Positions 40,602 to 51,918 of a DNA stretch of 64,000 nucleotides are shown here, in pieces. The stretch is from JADJXM01 sp937967285 (GTDB taxonomy: Bacteria; Acidobacteriota; Blastocatellia; RBC074): the NCBI GenBank assembly GCA_050249535.1, contig JBFWQI010000025.1, positions 1 through 64,000 of the forward strand, read 5' to 3'. How positions within the stretch are numbered: position 1 is the stretch's first letter; the number at the start of each line of letters is the position of its first letter. Made by a program: the position numbers and the translations under genes. Under the pieces are notes generated by a model. That model saw only the letters and a list, made by a program, of their open reading frames with translations. It was not told the DNA's origin and searched no databases.

Positions 40602-41705
40602 CTACAATCCATGAGCGACCATTTCAGCCACGCTGAGGGCGATTGAGATTGCGGATGTCAGTCCGGGCGATTCGATCCCGATGAGATGGATCACCTGATC
40701 GAATTGCGGATCGGGTTCGATGACGAAGTCGGCGAAAGATGGATCGTCCTCGGCCGGCAGTCTGGGCCTGATGCCCGAATAGCTGGATCTCAGATCCTCG
40801 AGTTTCAATCCCCTGACCATTCCCGACGCGGCTTCGTAAAAATCCTTCAGCGGAGTCGGATTCGATTCGTAATCTTCCTTGTTCCCGACGTAGCGCGCAT
40901 TGGGTCCGAGCAGGACCGTGCCGGCCATGTTGATGGTGAAGTGTACGCCGAGGCCGTGGCCTGAGGGCATCGGCAGCGGGTAGATCAGGCGGTTGACGAT
41001 GCCCCGCATCGAAGGGGGCAGTTCGGCGTACTCGCCGCGGCAGGGGTGGATGGTCCAGCGGTCGAAGCCGAACATCCGTGCGATCTCGTCGGCGTAGAGT
41101 CCGGCGGCGTTGATGACGATCTTCGCGGAGACGGTCTCGCGCGGCGTCCGCAGGAGGACGAGTCCGTCACGGACCTCGGCGCCGATGACCGGAGTGTCCG
41201 TGAGGATCCAGGCGCCGTTCTCCTTCGCCTCGCGCGCCAGAGCTTTGACGAGCTCTTCCGGTTCGACGATCCCGGTGTTCGGCGAGTGCATGGCGAGGGC
41301 GGAGACGACGTTCGGCTCGAGTCGCCGGATCGCCCCGGCGTCGATGATCTCGAGCCCCTCGACGCCGTTGGTCTCGCCGCGCGACTTGAGCTCCTCGAGC
41401 TGCCCGATCTGATCGACCGATTCGGCCGTGATCAGCTTGCCGATCCGGCGGTGCGGGATGCCGTGGAGCGCGCAGTATTCGTAGAGCAGGCGCGCTCCGC
41501 GCACGCAGTGAAATGCCTTGAGCGATCCCGGGCGGTAGTAGATTCCGGCGTGGATGACTCCGCTGTTGCGCGTCGATGTCGCCATGCCGGGTCGCGGCAG
41601 CTTTTCGAGCAGGAAGACATCGTCGGTCAGGCGCGAAACCTCCGCCGCGATTGCCGTCCCGACGACTCCGCCGCCGATGATGACCACGTTTGCGATGTCT
41701 GCCAT
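40602..41705 (-). CDS. FAD-dependent L-2-hydroxyglutarate oxidase-like protein
   Basis: A 367-residue member of the DAO family closest to LhgO/L2HGDH. It has an N-terminal FAD-binding fold (VVIIGGGVVGTAIAAEVSRL), STRNSGVIHAGIYYRPGSLK, CALHGIPHRRIGKLITA, and the C-terminal SYSGIRPRLP followed by HLIGIESPGLTSAISIALSV. These enzymes oxidise L-2-hydroxyglutarate to 2-oxoglutarate, passing electrons to quinone or oxygen. The residues around the substrate site are conserved as far as I can judge. It is followed four bases later on the same strand by ymdB's stop side, the two genes forming one unit with 6S RNA upstream. Confidence 0.82.
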   Translation of the reverse strand: MADIANVVIIGGGVVGTAIAAEVSRLTDDVFLLEKLPRPGMATSTRNSGVIHAGIYYRPGSLKAFHCVRGARLLYEYCALHGIPHRRIGKLITAESVDQIGQLEELKSRGETNGVEGLEIIDAGAIRRLEPNVVSALAMHSPNTGIVEPEELVKALAREAKENGAWILTDTPVIGAEVRDGLVLLRTPRETVSAKIVINAAGLYADEIARMFGFDRWTIHPCRGEYAELPPSMRGIVNRLIYPLPMPSGHGLGVHFTINMAGTVLLGPNARYVGNKEDYESNPTPLKDFYEAASGMVRGLKLEDLRSSYSGIRPRLPAEDDPSFADFVIEPDPQFDQVIHLIGIESPGLTSAISIALSVAEMVAHGL

Positions 41706-41709
41706 GGTT

Positions 41710-42492
41710 TCAGGAATGGGGGATCGAGACCCTTTCGACGCGCTCTGCGCGGCCGGTGTTTTCGTCGATGTCGATGATCAGGCCGTTGAGCCGGATCGCG
41801 CCGCTGCTCGGCTCGAACTTGAGCGCCATGCCGCGCAGGAACCGTTCGATGACGATTTCGGTCTGCATGCCGATCACGCCGTCGTGCGGCCCTGTCATGC
41901 CCAGATCGGTCATGTAAGCCGTCCCGCCGGGCAGGATCTGCTCATCGGCCGTCTGCACGTGAGTGTGAGTTCCGACCACCGCGCTGACCCGTCCGTCGAG
42001 ATACCGGCCGATCCCCATCTTTTCCGATGTCGTCTCGGCGTGCATGTCGACGAGTATGATTTTTGTCGTCCCGTCGAGACCGCTCAACTGGGCCTCGGCC
42101 GCCCGGAACGGATCGTCGCAGGGTGGCATGAAGACCCGACCCTGAAGGTTGATCACGGCCGCCTGAACTCCCTTGATCCGGCCCGTCCAGCGTCCGCGTC
42201 CGGGGACTCCCGGGGCGTAGTTGGCCGGACGCAGCAGCCGCGGCTCGCTCTCGATGTATTCGATGATCTCCTTCTTGTCGAAGATGTGGTTGCCGCTGGT
42301 CATGACATCGACGCCCGCCGCGAAGAGCTCCGCGGCGATCCGCGGCGTGAGCGAAAATCCGCCCGCCGCGTTCTCGACATTCGAGACGACGAAGTCGATC
42401 TCGCGTTCGGCGCGCAGATCCTGCAGCCTCTCTTCGATGACCCGGCGACCGGCGCGAGCCATCAGATCGCCCGTCATCAGCACTCTGATCAT
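41710..42492 (-). CDS. ymdB: YmdB-family metallophosphoesterase
   Basis: A 260-residue dinuclear-metal phosphodiesterase (TIGR00282 family) that hydrolyses 2',3'-cyclic AMP in characterised members. The metal-binding blocks are all visible: GDLMARAGR, NVENAAGGF, TSGNHIFDKKE, DMHAETTSEK and GTHTHVQTADE. In many bacteria this gene lies just downstream of 6S RNA, often with a 5-formyltetrahydrofolate cyclo-ligase gene between. Here the 6S-like RNA directly precedes it (about 50 bases) on the same strand. The FAD oxidoreductase gene follows four bases after its stop. Confidence 0.9.
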   Translation of the reverse strand: MIRVLMTGDLMARAGRRVIEERLQDLRAEREIDFVVSNVENAAGGFSLTPRIAAELFAAGVDVMTSGNHIFDKKEIIEYIESEPRLLRPANYAPGVPGRGRWTGRIKGVQAAVINLQGRVFMPPCDDPFRAAEAQLSGLDGTTKIILVDMHAETTSEKMGIGRYLDGRVSAVVGTHTHVQTADEQILPGGTAYMTDLGMTGPHDGVIGMQTEIVIERFLRGMALKFEPSSGAIRLNGLIIDIDENTGRAERVERVSIPHS

Positions 42493-42544
42493 TTGTCTGT
42501 TATTGCCTTTCTAAGCCGGATGGCGTTGATGCGTAGGATGAAGC

Positions 42545-42735
<191 letters not shown>

Positions 42736-42953
42736 CTGGCAGACGTCCCACAACACTGCGCATGCTAGCTCACGCCCGGATGCCGGTCAATAGCCCGGAT
42801 CATTAACGTTTTCAGGCGCCGAAGCGTCGGGCGAGCGTCCTTGACCGCCCCGGCTTCATTCGTTATGCTGTCCTCTTTTTATTATCACGAGTTGGACCGG
42901 CCGTGAGAATGCATCACGCGCCGCGATCGAGCAATCAAGGAGAGATCAGTTTC

Positions 42954-43517
<564 letters not shown>

Positions 43518-43524
43518 TCCGTTT

Positions 43525-44814
43525 ATGCAGCTTCTCTACAGCCTGCTTCTTTCGCTCGCAGCGTTCTTTCTGCTGCCCTGGTTCGTCATTCAGGCGATCG
43601 CCAGGAAGAAATATATCGACAATCTGAAGCAGCGGTTTGGATGGTTGCCGGTCGCCGTCGGAGACGACGGCCGGCCGGCGATCTGGATCCACGCCGTCTC
43701 GGTCGGAGAGGCGCTGACCGCCGGCAGCCTCCTCCGTCAGCTCGAGGCGCGTTTTCCCGGCCACCGGCTGATCGTTTCGACGACGACAGCGACGGGGCAG
43801 GCCGTTGCGAAGGCGCAATTGAAAGAGGCTGACGGGGTCTGTTACTTTCCCTTCGACTGGCGGTTCGCGGTCCGACGCGCATTGCGGGCGATCCGCCCGC
43901 GGGTAGTTGTCCTGATGGAGTCCGAGCTGTGGTTCAATTTCCTGAGCGAATGCCGGGCCGAAGGGATCGCCGTCATCGTCGCCAACGGCAGGATATCGGA
44001 CCGGTCGTTTCCCAGATCGATGAAGTTCAGGTTCTTCGTCAGCCGGCTCTACGCGCTGGTCGACAGGTTCGCCATGCAGAGCCGGACGGATCTGGAACGG
44101 GCTGTCGCGCTCGGAGCTGATGCCTCCCGGGTCGTCGTCACCGGAAATCTGAAGTACGATCTCGGCCGGCAGGCGGGCGACGGCGGGGACGAGAAATCCG
44201 CCCGGCTCGATGAACTGTTCGCGCTTTCGGGATCGCCTCTGATAGTCGCCGGCAGCACGACCGAAGGCGAGGAGGAACCGGTTCTCGATGCATGGGAGAT
44301 GTGTCGCCGGTGCAGCGGGCGGGTGAGGCTGCTGCTGGCGCCGCGCCATCCCGAGCGGTTCGATTCGGTGGCGAGGCTGCTCGAAGGTCGCGGCGTGAGC
44401 TTCGCGCGGCGGTCTGCCGGAACCGAAGCGCCCACGGCGGATGTCGTGCTGCTCGATTCGATCGGCGAACTGGCCTCGGTCTATCGCTTCGCATCGGCCG
44501 TCTTCATCGGCGGAAGCCTCGTCCCGAAGGGCGGACACAATATCCTCGAACCGGCGCTCTATTCGCGCCCGATCGTCGTCGGCCCGCACATGGAGAACTT
44601 TCGCGATATCGCGGCAGATTTTCTGCGTCGCGACGCGCTGATCAAGCTGAAGAGCGGAGGCGCGCCGGAGCTGGCAGGCGCGCTGGCCGGGATTCTCGAG
44701 GATGAAAATCTGGCCACGAGGCTCGGGACGAATGCCAGTACCGCGGTCGAAGCCAGTCGCGGAGCGACCTCCCTGACGGTCGATCTGATCGCCGATTTGA
44801 TCGGCCCGCACTGA
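43525..44814 (+). CDS. waaA: 3-deoxy-D-manno-octulosonic acid (Kdo) transferase
   Basis: A 429-residue GT-B glycosyltransferase that adds Kdo to lipid A. It has an N-terminal membrane anchor (LYSLLLSLAAFFLLPWFVI, about 4-22), the signature WIHAVSVGEALTAGSLL, VVLMESELWFNFL, VANGRISDRSF, and the CMP-Kdo-binding FIGGSLVPKGGHNILEPAL. The ATG at 43525, seven bases after efp, gives the standard N-terminus; longer upstream starts would overlap efp. lpxK follows after three bases, a common order in lipid A gene groups. Its presence implies a lipopolysaccharide-type outer membrane. Confidence 0.93.
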   Translation: MQLLYSLLLSLAAFFLLPWFVIQAIARKKYIDNLKQRFGWLPVAVGDDGRPAIWIHAVSVGEALTAGSLLRQLEARFPGHRLIVSTTTATGQAVAKAQLKEADGVCYFPFDWRFAVRRALRAIRPRVVVLMESELWFNFLSECRAEGIAVIVANGRISDRSFPRSMKFRFFVSRLYALVDRFAMQSRTDLERAVALGADASRVVVTGNLKYDLGRQAGDGGDEKSARLDELFALSGSPLIVAGSTTEGEEEPVLDAWEMCRRCSGRVRLLLAPRHPERFDSVARLLEGRGVSFARRSAGTEAPTADVVLLDSIGELASVYRFASAVFIGGSLVPKGGHNILEPALYSRPIVVGPHMENFRDIAADFLRRDALIKLKSGGAPELAGALAGILEDENLATRLGTNASTAVEASRGATSLTVDLIADLIGPH

Positions 44815-44817
44815 GAC

Positions 44818-45870
44818 ATGATCGAATCCCCTCTGATTCGCGCGATCGCCTTCATTCCCGCTCAGATCTATCGACTGGCGGTCGAGTCCCGCCTGTTCCT
44901 GTATCGATCCGGAATTCTGCCGGCGCGTCGCCTCGACCGGCCGGTCATCAGCGTCGGCAATCTGACGGTCGGCGGGACGGGCAAGACGCCGTGCGTCGCC
45001 TTCATCGCGGGGCAGTTTCGCGACCGCGGTCATAAGGTCGCCATTCTCAGCCGGGGCTACCGGCGCGAGGGATCGGGCATTCTCGAAGTCTCGAATGAAG
45101 AGCGCGTGCTGGCCGGACCGATCGAGGCGGGGGACGAACCGTACCTGCTGGCCAGGTCATGCCCCGGCGTTCGCGTCATCGTCGGACCTGATCGTTACAG
45201 CGCGGCCATGTGGATCTCCCGCCGCGCGGAGGTCGACGTCTTCATCCTCGATGACGGCTTTCAGCATCTCAAACTGGCGCGCGACCTCGACCTCGTGTTG
45301 ATCGACGCGACCGACCCGCTCGAATCGTCACGCATGGTCCCGTTCGGCAGGCTCAGAGAACCGCTTTCCGGACTGGCGCGGGCCGATGCCGTCATCGTCA
45401 CCCGCAGCGACAGGCCTTTCGACAGAGCCGCTCTCCAGCGCGAGGTCGCCCGATACGCCAGACAGGGAACTCCGCTTCTGTTTGCGAGCCACGAAATGTC
45501 CGGATTCGTCCGCCTCGACGGGCAGGATGCTTCGACACCGGCCGTCAGCGGGCCGGTCGCGGCCGTCTCGGGAATTGCGAGGCCCGATCTTTTCATTCAG
45601 GATCTCGAAACCCGCGGATGCCGAGTCGTGTTGAGGCGCGATTATCCGGACCATCATCGCCACGCGCCGGACGAGTTCCGCTCCCTGGTCGATCAGGCCG
45701 TGGCCGCGGGCGCCCGCGCCGTCGTCATCACCGAAAAAGACGCCGCCAATCTGCCGCCCGGCGCGCTCGATGACCTGCCGCTGCCAGTCTATGCCGCACG
45801 CATCGCCTTCAGGTCCGATGATCAGGCGGCGCTCATCGACCTGCTGATAAAAGTAGAAAGAAAAAAGTAG
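44818..45870 (+). CDS. lpxK: Tetraacyldisaccharide 4'-kinase
   Basis: A 350-residue membrane-associated kinase that phosphorylates the 4' position of lipid A disaccharide. Marks are SVGNLTVGGTGKTPCVAFIA (Walker A), AILSRGYRREGSG, and DVFILDDGFQHLKLARDLDL, with the SMRLR-like PFGRLREPLSGL. A short hydrophobic N-terminus anchors it. The last residues (LLIKVERKK) and the TAG stop are encoded by a GTAGAAA repeat block, so the native C-terminus has been replaced or extended. Confidence 0.93.
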   Translation: MIESPLIRAIAFIPAQIYRLAVESRLFLYRSGILPARRLDRPVISVGNLTVGGTGKTPCVAFIAGQFRDRGHKVAILSRGYRREGSGILEVSNEERVLAGPIEAGDEPYLLARSCPGVRVIVGPDRYSAAMWISRRAEVDVFILDDGFQHLKLARDLDLVLIDATDPLESSRMVPFGRLREPLSGLARADAVIVTRSDRPFDRAALQREVARYARQGTPLLFASHEMSGFVRLDGQDASTPAVSGPVAAVSGIARPDLFIQDLETRGCRVVLRRDYPDHHRHAPDEFRSLVDQAVAAGARAVVITEKDAANLPPGALDDLPLPVYAARIAFRSDDQAALIDLLIKVERKK

Positions 45871-45883
45871 AAAGTATAAAGTA
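45849..45883. repeat. GTAGAAA repeat block, single arm
   Basis: Three to four AAAGTAGAAAG-like units lie across the lpxK stop codon. No opposing TTTCTAC arm is seen before xerC. Confidence 0.85.
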
Positions 45884-45923
45884 ACAGCATTGGCGGCGTC
45901 GATCGATTCGAAAGGAGGAGACG

Positions 45924-46841
45924 GTGCAGAAACATATCGATGATTTTCTGAAACACCTGCGATACGAGCGGAACGCTTCGGAACACACGCTGCGGAACTA
46001 TGCCAGCGACCTCGCGCAGTTCCACGATCACCTTGCGCCCGTCGACTCCTCGGGCGGCAGGCGCAATGTCGATATCCACGCGATCGACAACCTGACGATC
46101 CGCGAGTACATGGGGAAGCTCTACGAGAAGAAGAATAAGAAGAGTTCGATTCACCGCAAAGTGGCCGTCCTGCGGACCTTCTTCAGATTTCTTTGCCGCG
46201 AGGGGATTCTCGAGGTCAATCCCGCGAAACTGGTGGCGAGTCCTCGCGTCGAGCGGAAACTGCCCAACCACCTGACGATCGAACAGATGGTTCAGTTCAT
46301 CGAGACGCCCGAGAGCGATACCGTGCTCGGCAAGCGCGACCGCGCCATCCTCGAACTGCTCTACGCCAGCGGTCTTCGCGTCTCCGAACTGGTCGGACTG
46401 AACATGACCGACATCGACTTCCAGAACCTGACCGTCCGCGTCAAGGGCAAGGGACGCAAGGTCCGGATCGTTCCGTTCGGAGATCACGCCAGAAAGGCGA
46501 TCCAGGCCTACCTTACTGTCCGCGGTGAGCTGCTCATCGAAGCCGGTCAGGAGAAGGCCGATCCGATGGCCGTCTTTCTGAATTACCAGGGGACGCGGAT
46601 CACCACCCGCTCGGTCGGCCGGATGATCGATAAATACGTCAAGATCTGTTCCGAGGTCCACCGCATCAGCCCGCACTCGCTGCGACATTCATTCGCTACT
46701 CACCTGCTGGATGCCGGCGCCGATCTGAGGACCATCCAGGAACTGCTCGGACATGCGCGCCTCTCGACCACGCAGCAATACACGCACGTCTCGCTGGATA
46801 AGCTGATGGAGGTCTACGATAAATCCCATCCCAAGGCCTGA
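45924..46841 (+). CDS. xerC: Tyrosine recombinase XerC/XerD
   Basis: A 305-residue site-specific recombinase that resolves chromosome dimers at dif. The N-terminal SAM-like domain (about 1-95) starts IDDFLKHLRYERNASEHTLR; the catalytic domain has Arg in YASGLRVSELVGL, Lys in VRVKGKGRKVRIVPF, the H-x2-R box in HSLRHSFATHLLDAG, and His and Tyr in LLGHARLSTTQQYTHV. All six catalytic residues are present. The GTG start at 45924 is supported by AAAGGAGG seven bases upstream. XerC and XerD cannot be separated with certainty from the sequence alone. Confidence 0.9.
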   Translation: MQKHIDDFLKHLRYERNASEHTLRNYASDLAQFHDHLAPVDSSGGRRNVDIHAIDNLTIREYMGKLYEKKNKKSSIHRKVAVLRTFFRFLCREGILEVNPAKLVASPRVERKLPNHLTIEQMVQFIETPESDTVLGKRDRAILELLYASGLRVSELVGLNMTDIDFQNLTVRVKGKGRKVRIVPFGDHARKAIQAYLTVRGELLIEAGQEKADPMAVFLNYQGTRITTRSVGRMIDKYVKICSEVHRISPHSLRHSFATHLLDAGADLRTIQELLGHARLSTTQQYTHVSLDKLMEVYDKSHPKA

Positions 46842-46842
46842 T

Positions 46843-47055
46843 TTACCGCAAAGGCCGCGAAGGGGACAAAGGGAATTAACCGCAAAGGGAGCAAAGGTTT
46901 TTATGGATATTAATATCCGGGTCCCATCCAATGGGCATTAACCCGGGTACTGATCTCCAAAAAAATCTTTGCTCCCTTTGCGGCCTTTGCGGTTAAATCT
47001 TCTTTGCCACCTTCGCGGCCTTTGCGGTTGAACTCCTTCGCGAGCTTTGCGATTA
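46843..47055. repeat. CGCAAAGG-type palindromic spacer with 72-bp shared core
   Basis: ACCGCAAAGGCCGCGAAGG-like units (46848-46895) face CCTTTGCGGCCTTTGCGG-like units (46970-47055). The centre 46896-46967 is nearly identical, in reverse orientation, to 59684-59755. The right end supplies the TAA stop of the ROK gene. Confidence 0.9.
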
Positions 47056-48024
47056 ATCCGCTTTGGCAAGCAGGGCCGCGCCGATGACGGCGGCTTCGCC
47101 GCCCATTTCGGCCTCGACGATCCGGCAGTCTTCGAATGACGGCGCAAGCGTCAGTTGGCGGGCTCCTTCGATGATGGCGGGAACCAGGAAGGCCCTTCCG
47201 GCGGGAACGCCGCCGACCGCGACCATCTCCAGGTTGAGCAGAGTGATGACTCCGGCCAGGGCCATGGCGATGAATGCGCCGGTACGCTGCATCATCATCC
47301 TGGCGAGATCGTCGCCGAGGTGGGCGGCGGAAATAATGTCGTCGTAGCTGAATCCTCCCCCCATCGCGCCGAGCCTCGAAAGGGAAGACGTATTGTCGCG
47401 TTTGAGCCGGTCGCGGGTGCGGCGGACGATATTATCGGCCGAGACCATCGATTCGAGCGTGACCGACTCGCCGATCCTTTCCGGATCGATCAGCATCCCG
47501 CCGATCGCTCCGCCGAGCCCGGATCTACCTCTCCGAATCTCGCCGTCCAGCACGATACCCATGCTGACATTGGCTCCGATGTGAAGATAGGCCCAGTTCC
47601 GGACGCCGACCGCGACCCCCTGCGTCATCTCCGCCAGAGCGGCCGCATTGGAGTTGGTCTCGAATCTCAGCGGCAGACCGAAGGCCGCCTCGATTTCGCG
47701 ATAGACATCTATTCCACCGAAATCGGCCGATGCCGGCATCATCAAAACTCGCCGTGCCGTCTGGTCGACCAGACCCGGGAAGGCGACGCCGATGGCGCTC
47801 ACCGGATAGCTCGCCGCATGCTCCTCGATCATCCGTCCGACCGCCGAAATCACGAAGTCCATCAATCCGCGGGAGTTACCCGCGGCTTCATCAGGATAGA
47901 GTTCGCGTCTGAATGTGATCAGCTTGCCGTCGGGAGCGACTATTCCCAGACGAATATGATGGCGGCTCAGGTCGACTCCGAGCAGGGCCGGGGAGTATTC
48001 TTTCGCAGGCTCGTTCAATGACAT
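47053..48024 (-). CDS. ROK-family protein, probably without kinase activity
   Basis: A 323-residue ROK-fold protein. It has the ATP-binding start LLGVDLSRHHIRLGIVAPDG, AIGVAFPGLVDQ, and VAVGGVPAGRAFLVPAI. Two hallmarks differ from active sugar kinases. The catalytic Asp of the NDAN motif is replaced (FETNSNAAALAEM), and the zinc motif CxCGxxGC is absent (RRGRSGLGGAIGGMLID stands there). No N-terminal DNA-binding domain is present, so it is neither a typical NagC-type regulator nor a clear kinase. Its stop codon is the last unit of a palindromic spacer. It diverges from the DedA gene across about 210 bases. Confidence 0.8.
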   Translation of the reverse strand: MSLNEPAKEYSPALLGVDLSRHHIRLGIVAPDGKLITFRRELYPDEAAGNSRGLMDFVISAVGRMIEEHAASYPVSAIGVAFPGLVDQTARRVLMMPASADFGGIDVYREIEAAFGLPLRFETNSNAAALAEMTQGVAVGVRNWAYLHIGANVSMGIVLDGEIRRGRSGLGGAIGGMLIDPERIGESVTLESMVSADNIVRRTRDRLKRDNTSSLSRLGAMGGGFSYDDIISAAHLGDDLARMMMQRTGAFIAMALAGVITLLNLEMVAVGGVPAGRAFLVPAIIEGARQLTLAPSFEDCRIVEAEMGGEAAVIGAALLAKAD

Positions 48025-48233
48025 ATCTCTTTACCCGGCGGGAATATAGCAATGCCTCCGCGGACTGTCAATTAATAACTTTTCAGGGCATGCTGGCTTC
48101 AGTAAACAAACATTAGTATGCTTGCACTCATTGTGTGCATCAAGTATCTTACACCGCAAATATTGGTGCTTCTGATTCGGTAATAAGGTCAACGGGTGAA
48201 GATGATTCACCGGGCAGTCCGAAACCTTGATCA

Positions 48234-48941
48234 ATGGTAATCGAAGATCTGATCAGAGAATATGGATTATGGGCGGTCTTCTTCGGCGTCATGCTTGAAG
48301 GCGACCTGACCCTGCTCTTCGCCGGAGTCCTGGCGCACTACGGCCTGTTCAGCTTCAGCGAGGCGCTCCTGACCGGCACGGTCGGCGGTTTCGTCGGCGA
48401 TGCGATCGGTTACCTGATCGGCTACACCGGCAAGAAGCGGATCAAGGACAGCAACTTCTATCAGAGCGCTCAACCCAGACTCGAAAGATTGTGCGCCCGT
48501 TTCGGCATCTATTCGATCTTTCTCGTCAAATATATTTACGGCCTGCGGACCGCCAGCGCGGTCTTCTGGGGATTCGCGCACATGCGCTTCCGTCGCTTCG
48601 GCCCTCTGACGCTGGCCAGTTGCGGCCTCTGGGCGCTCGTTCTGGTCGTAGCCGGATATTTCTTCAGCGGCGCGATCGGCGTCATCATCGGCGAGGTCAA
48701 GCGGATCGGCTACCTGCTCCTGCTCGCCTCGATCATCGCCAGCTTCGTCGCTCTCATGCTCTATCTGACCGAACGCTACGTCATCGCGCGTCGCGTCCCC
48801 GAGATGGAGCCTCCGCTCCTCCACGATACTATTCATCATCCCTTTCAGGAGAAGATCGAACGCTTCGAAAAGCCCGGAGCCCTCGATCACTCCAGAGTCT
48901 ACGTCGAACCCGAACGCAAACGGGCCGGCGGAGAACGCTGA
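48234..48941 (+). CDS. DedA-family membrane protein
   Basis: A 235-residue membrane protein with the DedA/VTT pattern. An acidic re-entrant loop (GVMLEGDLTLLFAGVLAHYG), GGFVGDAIGYLIGYTGKKRI, then RFGIYSIFLVKYIYGLRTAS and GFAHMRFRRFGPLTLASCGL follow, with a charged cytoplasmic C-terminus of about 50 residues. The F/G-x-R-T-like segment reads YIYGLRTAS, keeping the Arg important in DedA proteins. It probably recycles undecaprenyl phosphate or moves another lipid across the inner membrane. It is a single gene, divergent from the ROK gene. Confidence 0.85.
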   Translation: MVIEDLIREYGLWAVFFGVMLEGDLTLLFAGVLAHYGLFSFSEALLTGTVGGFVGDAIGYLIGYTGKKRIKDSNFYQSAQPRLERLCARFGIYSIFLVKYIYGLRTASAVFWGFAHMRFRRFGPLTLASCGLWALVLVVAGYFFSGAIGVIIGEVKRIGYLLLLASIIASFVALMLYLTERYVIARRVPEMEPPLLHDTIHHPFQEKIERFEKPGALDHSRVYVEPERKRAGGER

Positions 48942-49246
48942 CCCGCTCCGCGTCCATTCTCTCCTCTCCATTTTGCCGGCAGTTTTGTCCCCGTCGTTCC
49001 TCAGGGCACGCCATTTGCACAACCTCTGATTCAGCAGAGCGCATTCCAGTCTCTGCGGCCGCCGCGAATCGATGTATTCGTCACGGTATTGCTGAATTCA
49101 CCTGAAAACAGCGCTTTCTCAGGCTTTTTTTGACAGGCTGGCGGCGAAGATCGGAATCGATGCGAATGATAGCTTGTGGATAATTTCGCAATCTTTGGGG
49201 AAATATCCCAAGAAAACAGAGAAAAAAGAGACGGGCGGACCGAAAG
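48942..49246 (+). other. 305-bp intergenic region with weak terminator
   Basis: No gene is seen. CCTGAAAA...TTTCTCAGG (49101-49124) followed by CTTTTTTT forms a modest terminator-like hairpin, 160 bases after the DedA gene. TTGACA at 49130 resembles a -35 box but has no matching -10 at the right distance. Confidence 0.4.
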
Positions 49247-50509
49247 ATGAAGAACGATAGATACGACAGAAGGGATTTTCTGAAGACGGCTACGGCCGGG
49301 CTGGCGCTGTTGTTGACTGAAGAGGAACTGCGGGCCGGGATACAGGACGATCCGATTCCGGGGCCTCCGGTGAAGTTCGGTGTGATTGGAGCGGGGCAGT
49401 GGGGGCGCGACATCCTGGCGAGTTTGTCGAAGCAGTCTGCGGCGCAGATTTCAGCGGTCAGCGACATCTACGAACCATATCTCAAGAAGGCGCTCGAGAT
49501 CGCTCCGAAGGCGGTCTCGCATGCTGACTACCGCAGGCTGATCGAGTCGCCGGATGTGGAGGCGATCGTGGTGGCGACTCCGACGCATCAGCACAGGGAG
49601 ATCGCGCTGGCGGCTATCCAGGCCGGCAAGCACGTCTACTGCGAGGCCCCGCTGGCCCACACGGTCGAGGACGCGCGGGCGATAGCGGTGGCGGCGCTGG
49701 CGTCGAAGAAGGTCTTCCAGTCGGGGTTGCAGGGGCGATCGAATGTTCTCAACCGGCACGTCCTGCAGTTCGTCAAGACGGGAGTGCTCGGCAATCCGGC
49801 GTATGTCACATCGCAGTGGAACAAGAAGCAGAGCTGGCGGCGCGTCGCGCCGGACGCCGAGCGCGAGAAGGTGCTCAACTGGCGGCTCAGCAGAAACACG
49901 GCCTCCGGGATTGTCGGAGAGGTGGGCCTGCATCATCTGGATCTGATCAGCTGGTATCTCGGCGGGCTGCCGACATCGGTTCAGGGGTTCGGCGCGATCA
50001 CCAACTGGAACGATGGTCGCGAGGCGCCCGACACCATCCAGTGCGTCTTCGACTTTCCGTCGAAGGTGCGCGCGGTCTTCACCTCGACTCTCGCCAGCTC
50101 GTTCAGTGATTCGTTCACCGCATTTCAGGGGAGCAACAGCAGTCTGCTGATGCGGGAGAACAGGGCCTGGATGGTCAAGGAGGCAGACTCGGCGCTTCTC
50201 GGGTGGGAGGTCTACGCCCGCAAGGAGCCCGTTCATAACGAAACAGGCATCGCGATGGTCGCCGATGCCACCAAGCTGATCGAGCAGGGCAAGGAACCCG
50301 GCAAGGAGGGGCCGATCGAACCGACGAAGGATGCTCTCTACGCCGCATTCGAATATTTCATTCGCAGCATACGCGCAGAGGATAAGACGGTCTGCGATGC
50401 CAGGGCCGGCTATCAGGCAACGGTCATCGGCATCAAGGCGAATGAATCGATCCTCTCGGGCGCCCGTGTCGCTCTGGACCCGGCGCTGTTCGAGCTCAAA
50501 CAATCATAA
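49247..50509 (+). CDS. Tat-signal Gfo/Idh/MocA oxidoreductase, EAP variant
   Basis: A 420-residue NAD(P)-dependent oxidoreductase-like protein with a twin-arginine start (RRDFLKTATAGLALLL, residues about 8-23). A Rossmann domain follows (KFGVIGAGQWGRDILASL), then AIVVATPTHQHREIALAAIQ. The catalytic-loop motif normally reading EKP is EAP here (VYCEAPLAHT), so the Lys that usually assists hydride transfer is Ala. A C-terminal substrate domain is present (GEVGLHHLDLISWYLGGLPT). It is followed 12 bases later by a second family member with a normal EKP, suggesting a pair acting on a sugar or inositol derivative outside the cytoplasm. Confidence 0.83.
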   Translation: MKNDRYDRRDFLKTATAGLALLLTEEELRAGIQDDPIPGPPVKFGVIGAGQWGRDILASLSKQSAAQISAVSDIYEPYLKKALEIAPKAVSHADYRRLIESPDVEAIVVATPTHQHREIALAAIQAGKHVYCEAPLAHTVEDARAIAVAALASKKVFQSGLQGRSNVLNRHVLQFVKTGVLGNPAYVTSQWNKKQSWRRVAPDAEREKVLNWRLSRNTASGIVGEVGLHHLDLISWYLGGLPTSVQGFGAITNWNDGREAPDTIQCVFDFPSKVRAVFTSTLASSFSDSFTAFQGSNSSLLMRENRAWMVKEADSALLGWEVYARKEPVHNETGIAMVADATKLIEQGKEPGKEGPIEPTKDALYAAFEYFIRSIRAEDKTVCDARAGYQATVIGIKANESILSGARVALDPALFELKQS

Positions 50510-50521
50510 GGAGACGCAATC

Positions 50522-51817
<1,296 letters not shown>

Positions 51818-51849
51818 ATGCAGTCTCCTTGTTGCTTGATTGATCCGAA

Positions 51850-51876
51850 GGGGCAGCAGAAATGCTGCCCCTTTTT
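51850..51876 (+). terminator. Rho-independent terminator after the Gfo/Idh/MocA pair
   Basis: GGGGCAGCA, loop GAAA, TGCTGCCCC, then TTTTT: a perfect 9-bp stem with a U-tract on the plus strand. Confidence 0.9.
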
Positions 51877-51918
51877 ACTGAAGAAGGACTGGGCCGCCCG
51901 GAAACAGAGGGAGGAGAG

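Noticed and set aside
49130..49180. Sigma-70 promoter beginning with TTGACA
   Set aside because: No -10-like hexamer is found 16-18 bases downstream.
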